A DNA stretch of 64,000 nt from Diorhabda sublineata (lineage: Eukaryota; Arthropoda; Insecta; Coleoptera; Chrysomelidae), in contig NC_079483.1 in the NCBI RefSeq assembly GCF_026230105.1, forward strand, positions 8,611,312 through 8,675,311. The letters are read 5' to 3'. A model generated the notes under the pieces. The model saw only the letters and a program-made list of their open reading frames with translations, had not been told where the DNA came from and ran no database searches. Below are positions 11,607 through 23,900 of the stretch, in pieces. The position numbers and the translations under genes were made by a program. Each line of letters begins with the position of its first letter. Within the stretch, counting starts at the first letter, position 1.

Positions 11607-14600
11607 ATGGCGAATTTTAATTTTTATAAACAAACTTTAACAGCTACTTTATCTCTCATTTCGAAAGATCGTTTTAAGGTCGACGTTAGTGGCTTTGATC
11701 AAGAAATTATCGATATATTTAAAACGATTCCCTCGAAATTTTATGGTAATTATTAACATGTATTACGTTCCAAATTTAATTTAATATATTTTAGAACCTA
11801 AAACGCGTTTGTGGAACTTTTTAATAAGCGATTATGATTTATTGTTATTCAAACTACAAAATTTAAAAGACAAATTAATAGTAGAAGGTATACCAAAATT
11901 TGCTCTTAATTGTGTTAAAATGAAAGAACACGAAATCGAAATTGATTTTAAAAGGCTGGATCCTACATTAAATGCCACGCTAATGCCGTTCCAGATTGAA
12001 GGATTGAGGTAATGAAAGAATAAATTTCAATTTCTTCAATTTTTCTTAGATCTGTTAATATGTTTTTGTCAATGCCAATTTTTACATGTTTTTTAAACTA
12101 ATTTTGTATCGTAAGAAACTTGAGTAAAATAAGGACGATTTAAACAAAAAAAGATAAATTACCTCAGTTTTTTAATTCCTAGACCATTTATACTTTTTTA
12201 TAGCTATTTAAGTCTCTTCTGATGAAAAATTAGTTTTTAAAACAGTTCAAAATTGACTGTTAGACCCATTTTCGTCATATTTTGATAAAGACCGATATTT
12301 TTTTAATCTGCTTTAAGAAACTACTTTTTTATTTAGATAAACTTGAAATAAAGTTCATTTGAGAAGAAAAAAATGATGAATTGCCTCAGGTTTTTATTCC
12401 TATGCCCCTTTTATACTTTTTTTATAACTATTTAGGTCTGTTCTGATGAAAAATTAGTTTTCAAAACAGTTAAAAATTGACTTTTGGACCCATTTTGATA
12501 AAGACCGATATTTTTTTTCAATCTGTTCTACTCTTCTATTTAAATAAATTTAAAATCAAGATGATTTGAGAAGAAAAAAAAGATGAATTACTTCAGTTTT
12601 TTATTTCTTTGACCCTTTTATACGTTTTTATAGCTATTTAGGTCCCTTCGGATAGAAAATCAGTTTTTGAAACTATTAAAAATTGACTATTGGACCCATT
12701 TTGGTCATATTTTGTGGAAGACCCATATTTTTTTAAACCTTATTTAGAGAATCTTGAAATAAAGATTATTCAAGGAGAAAAAAATGATAAATTAACTCAG
12801 ATTTTTATTTCTTACACGCTTTTATACGTTTTTATAGCTATTTAGGTCTTTTTTGAATAAAAAATAAATTTTAAATCAGCTAAAAATTGACTTTTATACC
12901 CATTTTTATCATATTTAGACTGATATTCTTTCAATCAACTTTGTGAAAGTTTCTTCAATCAGAATAGACTTAGAATCAAAAAAATAGATAATTTTTAAAA
13001 ACCTTATGGTTTCCTATTTTCAAGATTTGGGATTGATAAGAACGGTAGATGTTTAATAGCAGATGATATGGGTCTAGGTAAAACCTTTCAAGCATTAGCT
13101 ATTAGTAACTACTATAGTGAAGACTGGCCACTTTTGATAGTCACTACATCTACTATGAAGTAAGTTAAATCAGCGCAAAGTGATACCATTTTAATATTTC
13201 TATTTATTAGGACGCAATGGGAAGAAACAATTGCAAATTATTTACCATCTGTATCAATTTTACAAGTCCAGTACATCGTATCCGGTAAAGATTACATAGG
13301 GGACGCAAAAATCTTGATAGTATCCCACGATATGATGTCTCGATGTTTGTCAAAATTATTAGAAAGAAAATTTGGTGTAATAATAATCGACGAATCCCAT
13401 ATCCTCAAAGGCTACAAATCTAAATGTTACCAATCCGCTTTTAAGCTGGCTTGTACAGCAAAACGGATTATTTTACTTAGTGGAACTCCAGCCCTATCCA
13501 GACCAAGCGAACTGTATACACAATTAAATTTAATAGACAAATCTTTCTTTGGGAATTTTTTTATTTATAGTAAAAGATATTGCGATGGAAAAACGACTAA
13601 ATTTGGTTGGGATCATTCAGGTAACTCGAATCTTCAAGAACTAGAAGTTATTTTAGCTAAAAAATTCATGATACGTAGGACTAAAGATCAAGTTTTATCA
13701 GCAATACCAAATAAAAAACAAGAAATCGTCGATTTGGATACAAAAATATCGAAACTTCCCGAAGAACATAGGAAATGTCTTATGGATTTAGAAGAGAAAT
13801 ATATCAATCAAAAGGGGGCTGGAAAACACGCTTTACTATTAACTTTCTTTTCAGAAACAGCTAAAATCAAAATACCGGCTGTATGGTAAGTTTATTTAAC
13901 TACAATTCTTTTTGATTTGATGTAATATTTGTTGTTTCAGTTCTTATATTTTGAATATGTTGGAACGAAAAGAGAAATTCTTGATTTTCGCTCACCATCA
14001 AGTTATGTTGAACGCAATAGAAGACGTAGCCAAAAAGAAATATGTTAAATACATCAGAATAGACGGAAATACCACAAATGATCAACGAAAATACTACATT
14101 TCAAAATTTCAATTAGATAACAATTACATATGCGCGATATTATCTATTACAGCCGCCAATGCTGGTATCACATTGACCGCTGCTAAATTTGTGATTTTTG
14201 CGGAGCTCCATTGGAATCCTAGTGTAAGTATCAAGTTTTTTTTTAGAACTCATCGTATCCAGAAATCTCCTATCTCTATCCATTTTGGCCAAAAGTTTCT
14301 TATGTGAACCTTGGTCACTTTTTTGAGCTTTGTGTAGACTCGGTCTCCATTTTATTACCCCTTTAGCTTGTTTACCAACTCTATCCATTTGTGTCCATAC
14401 ATTTTTGCCAAAAGTCTTGTTTGTTTTTAAATATTTTGTTCCTTAAGTGGAATTTATTCACTATTTCGAGCTTCCTGTATAATAAGCTCTAGTTTTCTTA
14501 CCCCTATATATTTCTGTCTATCCATAGGCTTGTTTTTACAATTTTCCACCCCTATTTTTTCCAAATCTATCTCTACCTCAACCAACCGTCTCGACTTTGG

Positions 14601-15473
14601 TCTACCTCTATCATTTTATCATCATTTGAATCCCTATTTCTGATCTAACTCTTCATATATGTCCCAGTTATCTTAGTCTTCCTTTTTTCATTTTCTTTAC
14701 CATATTTTCTTCCTCCACTACTTATATTTTCTCTTCTTAATAAAAAATTTTTTTCTCTATTCCCAGTATCATTTTGTCCCCTTTCTTCATTATGATGGGT
14801 CTATTAGTTGGTTTGTATATTTTAAATTTTGTTTTTATTATTTTTTTGCTCTATTTGCTACTTGTATCTTCTCTTTTATATCTATTCTATCTCCATTGTT
14901 CTCATATATTATTACATTTAATTTAATTACTTTTTCAACTTTTTCAACAATTTTCTCATTTTTTTATAATTCCAATATTTGGATTAAAAAAAAATCAATA
15001 ATTTCAAGTTTTCTTAATTTCTTTACACATTTTTTTTTTTATTTTGTTGGGTGTATATTTTTGAAAATATTTTTTTATAGATCATAAGTCAGGCTGAATC
15101 CCGTGCTCACCGTATAGGCCAAGGACAGGAAGTGATAGTTCGATATCTTCTAGCTCGAGGAACAGCCGATGATTCAATTTGGCCTCTTCTACAGGAGAAA
15201 CAAAGAACTTTGAATGCTGTAGGATTGTGTCCGGATTCGTTTAAAGAAGTAACGGTTTCAAAACAAAAAGTTAGTGATAGTTTGAATAGTGCTGTGGGTT
15301 CAAGTGATAGTGATATTAGGAATTATTTTACCCCTGAAAAAAAGAGGAAAATCGATCGGTTAGATGATATTTTTGATGACGGTTTCGATGATATGCTCAG
15401 TAGGAGTACAAGGGAAGCCGAGGATATGTTGAATGATGGATTAGATGACATTTTCTGTGATGTTGATTTTTAG
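11607..15473 (+). CDS. Marcal1: SMARCAL1/HARP annealing helicase (SNF2 family)
   Basis: ATP-driven annealing helicase of the SNF2 family; known members remodel and restart stalled replication forks in the nucleus. Exons are 11607-11745, 11795-12008, 13025-13159, 13211-13885, 13941-14223 and 15081-15473; all introns are GT-AG and the phases chain to 612 aa. The start is the first ATG after an in-frame TAA six bases upstream. Residues about 20-80 form one HARP domain (FKVDVSGFDQEII, PKTRLWNF). Helicase motifs follow: Walker A DDMGLGKT (131-138), DESH (223-226), LLSGTPALSRPSELY, FLIFAHHQ, IDGNTTNDQR, and the arginine-finger box SRAHRIGQ (489-496). A linker leads to an acidic tail with DDIF and DDGFDD repeats. 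Human SMARCAL1 is 954 aa with two HARP repeats and an N-terminal RPA-binding motif. Here there is one HARP, as in other invertebrates, and no RPA motif is seen. Confidence 0.96.
12150..12960 (+). repeat. About 210-bp imperfect repeat in Marcal1 intron 2
   Basis: Four diverged copies share TTTATAGCTATTTA and AAAAATTGACT blocks. The first block recurs near 12188, 12411, 12618 and 12822 (steps 223, 207, 204). It fills most of the 1-kb intron and ends shortly before the acceptor at 13024. Confidence 0.8.
14224..15080 (+). other. Marcal1 intron 5, pyrimidine-rich
   Basis: Intron between the helicase-C exon (donor GTAAGT at 14224) and the last exon (acceptor at 15079-15080). It is rich in T and C, with many TCTATCC/TTCCA-like words. 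I see no gene; ORFs inside it are by-products of composition. Confidence 0.75.
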
Positions 15474-15689
15474 GTACAGTACTTTATATATTTTCATTGA
15501 ACGAATATTGATTTTGTGATTTTAAATAACACTATAAGAAAAAAAATACTTCTTCGGATGATATATACAATTACAGGAATAGAAATGAAAAATCAAAATC
15601 ACAAATAACTTTTTTATTAATTTATATACACTTTGGTTGCATATATTTGTTCAAAAAACTTGATTAAATAGAGCTACAAAAGTTTTTAC

Positions 15690-16990
15690 TAAAAATCCTT
15701 TTTCACTAACGGGCCCTGTATAACATAGAAATGGGTAAAATTTAATAAGTGAGATGATAAAAGTACAAATATCTTCAAATATTATTATGTAAGAATTCGC
15801 ACAACATACATTTCAAGGCTGTGGGTCATTTGAACTACCACATGTCTATCGAATCGTGAAGATCCTATTAATTAATGTCTAAATGGCCTAAACATCTTCA
15901 GGTACTAGTTTCAGAGCAAGTAAAAATTGGTACAACATACGTTTTAGTACTGTGGGTCATTTGAACAACCACATATCTATTGAATCTTGTAGATTCTATT
16001 AATCAATTTCTAAATGGCCTAAACATCTTCAGGTATTAGTTTGAAAGCAAATAAAAATTGGTACAACATATGTTTTAATACTGTGGGTCATTTGAACTAT
16101 CGTATGAAATCTACCGAGTGTATTAATGTCTAAATGCTTTAAATGCATTAATTTAAATATCAATAATTCAAATATCTTCAGATTTTGGTTGGAGGGCAAG
16201 TAAGAATTTGTTCCATATATTTTTTATGGCTTTAAATCACTTGAACTACAATATGATGTCTACCAGGTTGTAGAATAGCTTGATTAATGTCTAAATGGCC
16301 CAAATTTAGTAATCAAAATAATAAAAGTTCAAATATCTTCAGGTATTATTGTGTACCGAGTTGTAGAGTGTATCAATTTAGATCTAAATGGCTCAAATTT
16401 AATAAAATAATAATTTAAAATCAAAAATCTTCAGGTTATTATTGGAAATTAGTACAACATAGATTTTGCAGTATAACATGATATCTACTAAGTTGCAGAG
16501 TGTATTAATTAATGTCTAAATGGTCTAAATTTACTAATTTAGATGTTAAAAATTCAAATATCTTCATTTATCACTAATTAATTTGAATGTATGTTGAAAT
16601 TCACATGGGTGGCACTACAAAACACATTTTAAGGTAATGGATCATTTGAAATACCACATAACATCCACCGAGTTGTATAGTACATCATTTAATACCTATA
16701 CGACCTAAATTTAGTAATTTTGAATATGGAATATTCAAAAATCTTTAGGGTTTTAGTTGAGGGAGATGTAAGAATTACTACAACTTACATTTTGTAGTAT
16801 AACATGACATTACTAAGTTGGGGAGTGTATTATTTAAAGTCTAAGTGGTCTAAATTTACTAATTGAGATGTTAAAAATTCAAATATCTTCATTTTTCACT
16901 AATTAATTTGAATATATGTTGAAATTCACATGGATGGCACTACAAAACACATTTTAAGGTAGTGGGTCATTTAAACTACCGGTATAAATA
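15690..16990 (+). repeat. About 131-bp tandem repeat between convergent genes
   Basis: CTGTGGGTCATTTGAAC recurs at 15819, 15950 and 16081, exactly 131 bp apart; more diverged copies containing ATATCTTCAGGT and GTCTAAATGG continue to about 16985. It fills the spacer between the 3' end of Marcal1 and the 3' end of the zinc-finger gene. No coding content. Confidence 0.85.
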
Positions 16991-17063
16991 AATATTTATT
17001 ATAAATAAATTATTCTGTAAAGTGAATTATGATTTATGACGTTTTTATTATTAGAAAACAACA

Positions 17064-17069
17064 TTTATT
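17064..17069 (-). terminator. Candidate poly(A) signal of the zinc-finger gene
   Basis: TTTATT on the + strand is AATAAA on the gene strand, 5 nt after the stop codon. Further AATAAA words lie at about 16985-17005, so the true 3' end is uncertain. Confidence 0.4.
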
Positions 17070-17074
17070 TCAAT

Positions 17075-19994
17075 TTATGTACCAAATTTACTTATTAATT
17101 TACTATGGACGTTTTCGTGTATTTTTATTTGGTACTGGTATTTGAACTTTTCTTTACAAATTTCACATTCGAAGAGTTTATCTTTGGAATGTTTTCTTAA
17201 ATGATGAACGTATGTAATAGCAGTTTTGCAAAACCTCCTACAGAAATTGCAATGTCGTTTCGTTATATCGAATTTATATCTAGCAAAACATCCGTGGTTT
17301 TTGTAAACTGAATCAAACCGAAATAAATTTTTACATATTTTACATTTTCTATTTTTCCTTTGATGCACTGTTAATTTATGTACCCTCAAAGATTCCCTAG
17401 TTTTGTAGTGTTTGTCGCATAAATCGCAACCGAATGCGCGAACTTTGGAATGTGTAAAACTGTGTTTTCTCAATATAGATTGTTTTTTAAATCTTTTATC
17501 GCACAGTGTACATTTAAAAGGTCTTTTCTCCGAATGTATAGGCAGATGTTTGCTTACGCTTTGTTGTGTACGAAAAGCCTTATTACAAATTTTACAAAAA
17601 TAATTTTTAACATCAGCATGAACGTTCAAATGATTCCTTAGGTCTCGTTTCGATGAAAACAATTTCAAACACAAATCGCATTTGAATTTTTTATAATCTG
17701 TTTGATGGCGTTTCATGTGAGCCTTCAAATACCTGGGAAATTCAAAAGTTTTACCACAAACTTGACACGAATAATCTTCTCTAACGGATTCTTCTAAATG
17801 ATTTTTCCTGTGGTTTTCCATCGATTTTTCATCGTAAAAAACTAAGTTGCAAATATCACAAGACCTAAAAATTGATAAATACTACAATTTCCATTAAAAT
17901 TTAATTCAATTAGACCCTTGGAGACAAAAAAATTCCCACCAATGAAAAATACCATATTAAAACCTACCTGGGTTGATGAACCTTCTCAATATGATCCTTC
18001 AAGCCAAAATAAAAAGTTTTATTACCGCAGTATTCACAAATTCCAGAAGATTTTTGATCTACATGTCGATTTCTATTTGTAAATTCATCGGAAATAAATG
18101 AATCGATATCTTTATGTATAACCAAGTGCTGTTTCAATGCTTGTTGACTAGTAAAACTTTCTTTACAAAAATGACATAGAAAAGACCGAAGAGTTTCATG
18201 CATTACTCTAATGTGACGTCTTAAACTTGTGGCGGTTGCAAAAGCACCCTCACAAATCTAAAATACAAAATCCCTATATAAAAAAATTGCCAAAATAACA
18301 AGAAATAGCAAAAAAGGGGTTGCATACATTTACAACACAATCCTAAGACTCAGGTACTGGTCAAAATCAATTTAAATTGCACAAATTATATCGATTGGTA
18401 AACCAGAAAAAACCCAATCAATATGTCATCTTACCATCCAATAAACCTGCCTCCAACAATGTCAAAATTACTCCAAATGGAATAACCAAAGACTCACTTC
18501 CATAGGAATAGAGCCCCAGCCATCAATTTGGATTACGACCCAAATATTTGACATTGCAACAATTCCACTGACTCTGGCAGTAAATGAAACCCTGGAGAAC
18601 AAAAACTATATACTTTTCTGCTGTTTTCCTTGATATCGAACAAGATTTTCACAAGGTGAACCAAGGAGTATTATACAAGATTAAAAGAACTCTTCCCCAA
18701 ACTACTACCTACTTTTCCAGAAGAAAGTTAACAAGCAAAAGTACAAAGTTTTGGCCCTAAGTTCTGCTGATGACACAGTCATCTTCTTGGCTAATCAAGA
18801 ACCAGAAACAGTAACAAAGAATGTTCAACCCCTTCTAATTACAAAATTTGCTACAAGAATGAAGGGTTAAAGTAAATGAGAGCAAATCAGCACAAGCTAC
18901 ATTCACCTACTTAAGGGTACATGCCCCATAGATAATACAGAAATACCACAAGAAGATAGTGCTAAATACTTAGGAATCCAACTTGACAGGAAACATTGAA
19001 AAGAAGAAACAACATAATAGTAAGAGAAAGGGAAAAAATCTAAAGTCCCAGAAAACAAAGCCCTTATCTCCAAGTCTGTCTTCAAGTTATATGGAATTGG
19101 GCTGTGGGATTGCACTTCAAAATCTAACATAAATATCATTGGGGATCCCAATCAAGAATACTTCGTGCTATCTATCAAATTACACCAAGTACGTGGACCT
19201 GGGAGTGCCCATAATACAAAAAGTTATCCAAAAGAGGATCATAAAACTAATAAACTCACCCAAATCCTTTACTAGAGGAATTGTTAACTCCCAAAAACAC
19301 AAAAAGACTTTTAACTCACTCAAAGAATGTAACTAAATATTCTGATTGTTGATAAAACTTTGTAATAAAAATATAATAAGAAGAGTTAAAATCGGTAAAA
19401 GTAGGTCAAACAACCCCTAAAGTCGATATAATAAAAATAAGAAACAGAATTATATTTAAAAGTGAAACATTTTGGAAATATTGGAACCCTAACCTTACAC
19501 TTGAATTTTTTCTCCCCTGTATGCACAACTTCGTGATCTTTCAACGTAGATATTTGCTTGAAAGCTTTACCACATTCAGTACACATATAAGGTCTATCAT
19601 CACTATGAACCCTCAGATGTAATTTGGTTTCTCTTAAACTTGGAAACGTCCTTTCGCATTCAATGCATTTAAAAGGTTTCGCGCACATATGCTTCCTTAC
19701 GTGTCCCACGAATTGGAATTTGTTTTTAACAAATTTTTTACAAATAAAACAAGTGTGATCTGTAGAATGGATCATTTTGTGGATTGTTAGTTCACGCTCG
19801 TTAATGAAAACAGCTTCGCATTCTTTACATAATTGATTTTCGGTAGTCTCTGATTCTATAATTTCTACTTTTAAAACTTTATCGCAAGAATTTTCGTTCC
19901 AATCTGTATTAGGATAACAATCAATTGGTTCTTCTTTGATTTGAATTTCTTCTATAGGGAAAATATTTGGTTCCATCGTATTGTTTTTATTCAT
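17075..19994 (-). CDS. C2H2 zinc-finger protein, 16 fingers
   Basis: Probable sequence-specific DNA-binding nuclear regulator; I cannot assign an orthologue. Exons are 19994-19494, 18257-17968 and 17864-17075, with GT-AG introns and phases joining to 526 aa. Residues 1-55 are acidic and hold two SUMO-type motifs, IKEE (19-22) and LKVE (41-44). I see no ZAD, BTB or SCAN domain. Sixteen CxxC...H...H units follow, beginning at Cys56 and running almost to the C-terminus. Only a few have TGEK-type linkers, for example HTGEKKFKC at the end of exon 1. Finger 14 (CKICKNLF...NHGCF) lacks the normal second histidine. Intron 1 (1.24 kb) holds a dead retrotransposon. A second ATG at codon 7 could also start translation. 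The gene is convergent with Marcal1 and divergent from the PFKFB gene. Confidence 0.92.
18340..19340 (+). pseudogene. Dead non-LTR retrotransposon RT fragment (Jockey-like)
   Basis: In intron 1 of the zinc-finger gene, on the opposite strand. Broken frames give FSAVFLDIEQDFHKVNQGVL, then SADDTVIFLANQEPE (the reverse-transcriptase ADD box), then SAKYLGIQLDR, and a tail resembling the IWNWG...LGIP C-terminal region of Jockey-type elements. Stops and frameshifts occur throughout, so it is inactive. No 5' end or poly(A) tail is clear. Confidence 0.8.
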
Positions 19995-20956
19995 TAATCT
20001 TTATCACACATTTAACATAAAAACAAATAATTGTCAGTCTTCTATTATAACTGATAGCTTATTAGAAAGAGTCGCGCTCTAGAAGAGTATTTGATGTGAC
20101 ATTTGAATCATAGATCTATATATTTTCAATAATCAATTGATGAATTTCAAGAATCTATATAGTGAATAAATCATCTTTTAGATGATTTGTTATTAGGGAA
20201 TAAAACAGTGGACAAAAAAATTCATAATAAATATAATAAAAAATGAAGAATTTTTAAATAATCATACCATTGCATTTTTTTAACATAAAAGTCTATGGTC
20301 TTTGCCTAAACCATCGAATTATTGTTGTATGTACGAAGCTAATCAATTCTAGAACTGTACTGTGCATAATGATTCGGAATCAGACCCTCGAACAAAGCTT
20401 ATATAAAGAATATCTATAAATGTTGACATGGTTCAGTGTAGATGATTAGAGACGAATTAATTCTATTTTAAAAGTTAGGGTCCGCGGTACGCGTAATCTT
20501 CACTGCTATCGAGTCGTGCTAACGTTAAACATTAATAGTAACATTACTATAGTGATATAAACTTTTCATTGGATGTGAATATTTTTATTAAAAATTGTAG
20601 TGAAACGATCAGCTGTTCGAGTGGAAGCATTTGTTAAACTTCGCGTTTACTCTTTTGGGTAATGTAATCGCATTACCTCTTCGTAAACATTTATATTAAA
20701 CGTTTATAGATATTGTAAATCTGGCGACTGAAATTAGATATCGAATTGGAATGAGACTGATCTTAAAAAAGTTTATTATTCATACATCTTCAGATCATTT
20801 CTCAGAGGACTTTGAAAACGCCATAATTTAGCTTTTTTATTCATTAAATTATTTCAAACGTATAATTACACAGAAATTTCGAGGTTTCCCTTCGTATTCC
20901 GTAAAATAATATACATTTTTTGTCGTATAATATTTAAAAAGGAAATTACAACAACA
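19995..20956. promoter_or_regulatory. Divergent promoter region, zinc-finger gene and PFKFB
   Basis: The two start codons lie 0.96 kb apart on opposite strands. On the + strand a TATATAAA at 20400-20407 precedes an arthropod initiator TCAGT at 20433-20437 by about 33 nt, a plausible core promoter for PFKFB. It would leave an untranslated leader of about 520 nt that includes a CpG-rich patch near 20480. I see no TATA box placed convincingly for the zinc-finger gene. Confidence 0.4.
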
Positions 20957-23900
20957 ATGTCTTCAAGGACACAATACAATGAGAAAGAAGAATGCAAAGG
21001 TGAGTTTTATTTGATGTCATGATTAAATATAATTAATTTTACTTGAGAATAGTTGAGATGTTTTATATATAAGTGTCTAATCATAAAAAAAATTTTTATG
21101 GAAGATCCAAAGTTCAAAAGATTTCTCCTGACCTAAATCATCTTAAAATGTATTCGTAATTTTCCGATATGTTCAAAAATGATTCCTATTTTTAATTATT
21201 TGAATGTTTAGTTACTTTTGTGTAAATTTTTACATTTAAGTATTAGGAACAATAAAATTAATGGCTCTAAATCATAAACAATGTCAGTATAAATTATAGT
21301 CATTAAATTAACCATCAACAAACAATTATTGTTTATTTTTACTCTATAAATATTTTATTTAAATTATAATTCACAAGTCAGCAGAAATTTTAAGGTTTCA
21401 GTTCTAATTAATGAGAACTAACAACTAACTAACCAGGACTGCTCAATCGAAAAATTTCGGAATCTAGGTTATGTTCGTGACGTCACTACATATCTTAATT
21501 GTTTTATTTTTTAATATCCTTTCATTAAAAAAAAACAAGTTCATGTGATTAAACTATACTAAAATAAGAAAGTAATTGCTGAAGAATTATATTAAGAAGA
21601 TAAGTAACCCAAAAAAACGATTAAATATACAGTGTGTTCATATAGTAACTTAACTTGTTTATGTTAAGATTTCTTTCAGTTTTACAAAAAAAAATAATCA
21701 AAAAGTGTTGATGTCATGGCCTTATAAAAATATCGACTATAAAGTTTTTAAAAATAATTTAATTTTATAATGCTGACGCCTTTTGTGTGTTGACAGAACA
21801 AATTTTCAGAAAATTATTTTTTACTTTCAATATAATACCATTGTTGACAAATTATCGTTTATTATTTTATTAATGGAGTTTATGTTGAAAGAAAAAATTA
21901 TACAGACATTATTTACATTATTTTAGTTATAAAAAATTTAAAAATCAATTTTTTTCATTTTTTCAACGTATTTAAGAAAAAAATAAGACGTAGCTTTGGA
22001 AACCAATATTTTTTGGTCAATAAAAAATCCAAAAACCATATATAAAGTTTTATTCGAAGAATGTATTTGTAACAAAAACGAGAAAATAAAAAACAATTGA
22101 ATATCATAATTTAAACAATTTTTATAAATAATTAAACAATGTTAGGTCAGTATTCCACTTTTTCGTGCATTTTTATCAACCAAAAAGTGTTGAAATAAAT
22201 TATAAAAAACATTTGAGTAGATTTAAAAAATTAAAAGTTTCAAATACATAAAACTGAAGTACAAAAAAACAAAAATTTAATTAGAAATATTGCTGCGAGA
22301 ATAAGTTGACACGTGGCTAACCTAGAAAATTCCAAACAGTGACGTTTGTAAAGTTAACCTGGTATTTGCTTCTTCTACTTAAAATAGGCTTCAGACGGTC
22401 CTGCATTATTTGAAGTTCCAAGCAATGTTTGGTATCGAATAATGGCGTCTGATTTATCTATGGTGGAAACACCACATATTAAATTATTATTATTTGCTGT
22501 AAGTTTTTTTACATATATACAGCCTTAATGGATGACGGTTACTATACCGGGTGGGCAAATAAGAACCGCCGTTGGCCATTTCTCAGAATCGTATCATATT
22601 ACAACTTGGGGGGAAAAAATTATAAAATTTACCCAATTAAGTATAAACAAATTCTGCGAATTTTTTATTCCACAAGGGTTAGTCTATCTCTTCAAATAAG
22701 AGATGGAGGATAGTGGAAACCTTATTATAAAAAAATGTCTTCAAGTCCGGTTCTGCTTAGCCCATTTTTATAAACTTGATGTGGTTTGAAAGATACATAA
22801 ATTCCAAGCATTTTAATTAGTAACGTGAATGCTAGAGGGCGTAGTTTCTGTCTGGACACGAGAAGTCGTTCACGCGATTGGTTGGCCTTGAGCTAAGAAA
22901 TTAATGGCGGCTCCATTAAGAGAAGTGCGTGAAACAGTGTCTGTTCAAATGATCGAACAAAGGGACATGTATTCATAATATGAACATTTTCCAAAGAAAA
23001 TAACATTTATAGACATGAATAGTGAAATTACAAAAAGAAACGAGTCAAATGACAATTTTTACTTATTTGATCAATATATTGCTGTTATATTACTAATTCA
23101 TGTGTGGTGTTTACATTCGCAAGACCACGTGACTGGAGAGACCGACGCTGCGCGCAAGCGCGGGCGCCATTAATATCTTGAAACGAGACAATAGAGGACA
23201 CAGAGTCCAGTACAGGAGCTGCAATATATATTAGATATATAAAATTTGGTGATTTGAATTTACTAGTTTTCAATTTACAGTTATGACATTTATTATTAAT
23301 ACTATTCCATTATTCTTCTTCTTTTTCATATGTGTGTTTATAGAGTTGATATTTACTTTTCAAGAATATTATAACAAAATCAGCTTTTTTTTTCCAAATT
23401 ATATCGTAAATATTCTGCGTATTATAAATATATCCAGACAGTTCTCGAAACAAATTATTTTCAGTTTCCCAGAAAATCCAACTCGTAAATATAAATCGAG
23501 AGTACAAAGTTCGTTTTTTTGGCATACGTTCAAAATACAAAGTCACATTTATTTTTGGGATCAGTATAACGTCGAATGTTTCGTATTAAATTGAATATAT
23601 TACGAACAATAATCTAAAACAGAGGTTCTCAAACTTTGTTTCCTCGTAAATCACGTTTAAAATACTTATTACTAGTTTTAATTGATACATTTAAGCAAAA
23701 TATTCCTAAAAAAAATTAGATCTACTATGAAAATTCTATCTACTATGGAAATTCAAGTACACTAGCGTTGTAGAGCTTCCCTTGGACCCCTGAGAGTACA
23801 CCTGGATCACTTTGGTAATCACTGATCTAAATAGATGACCTATAGGTTACTTGGAACATGAAAAACTGATTGACGTGGAGTGTTTATTGTTATTACGTTC

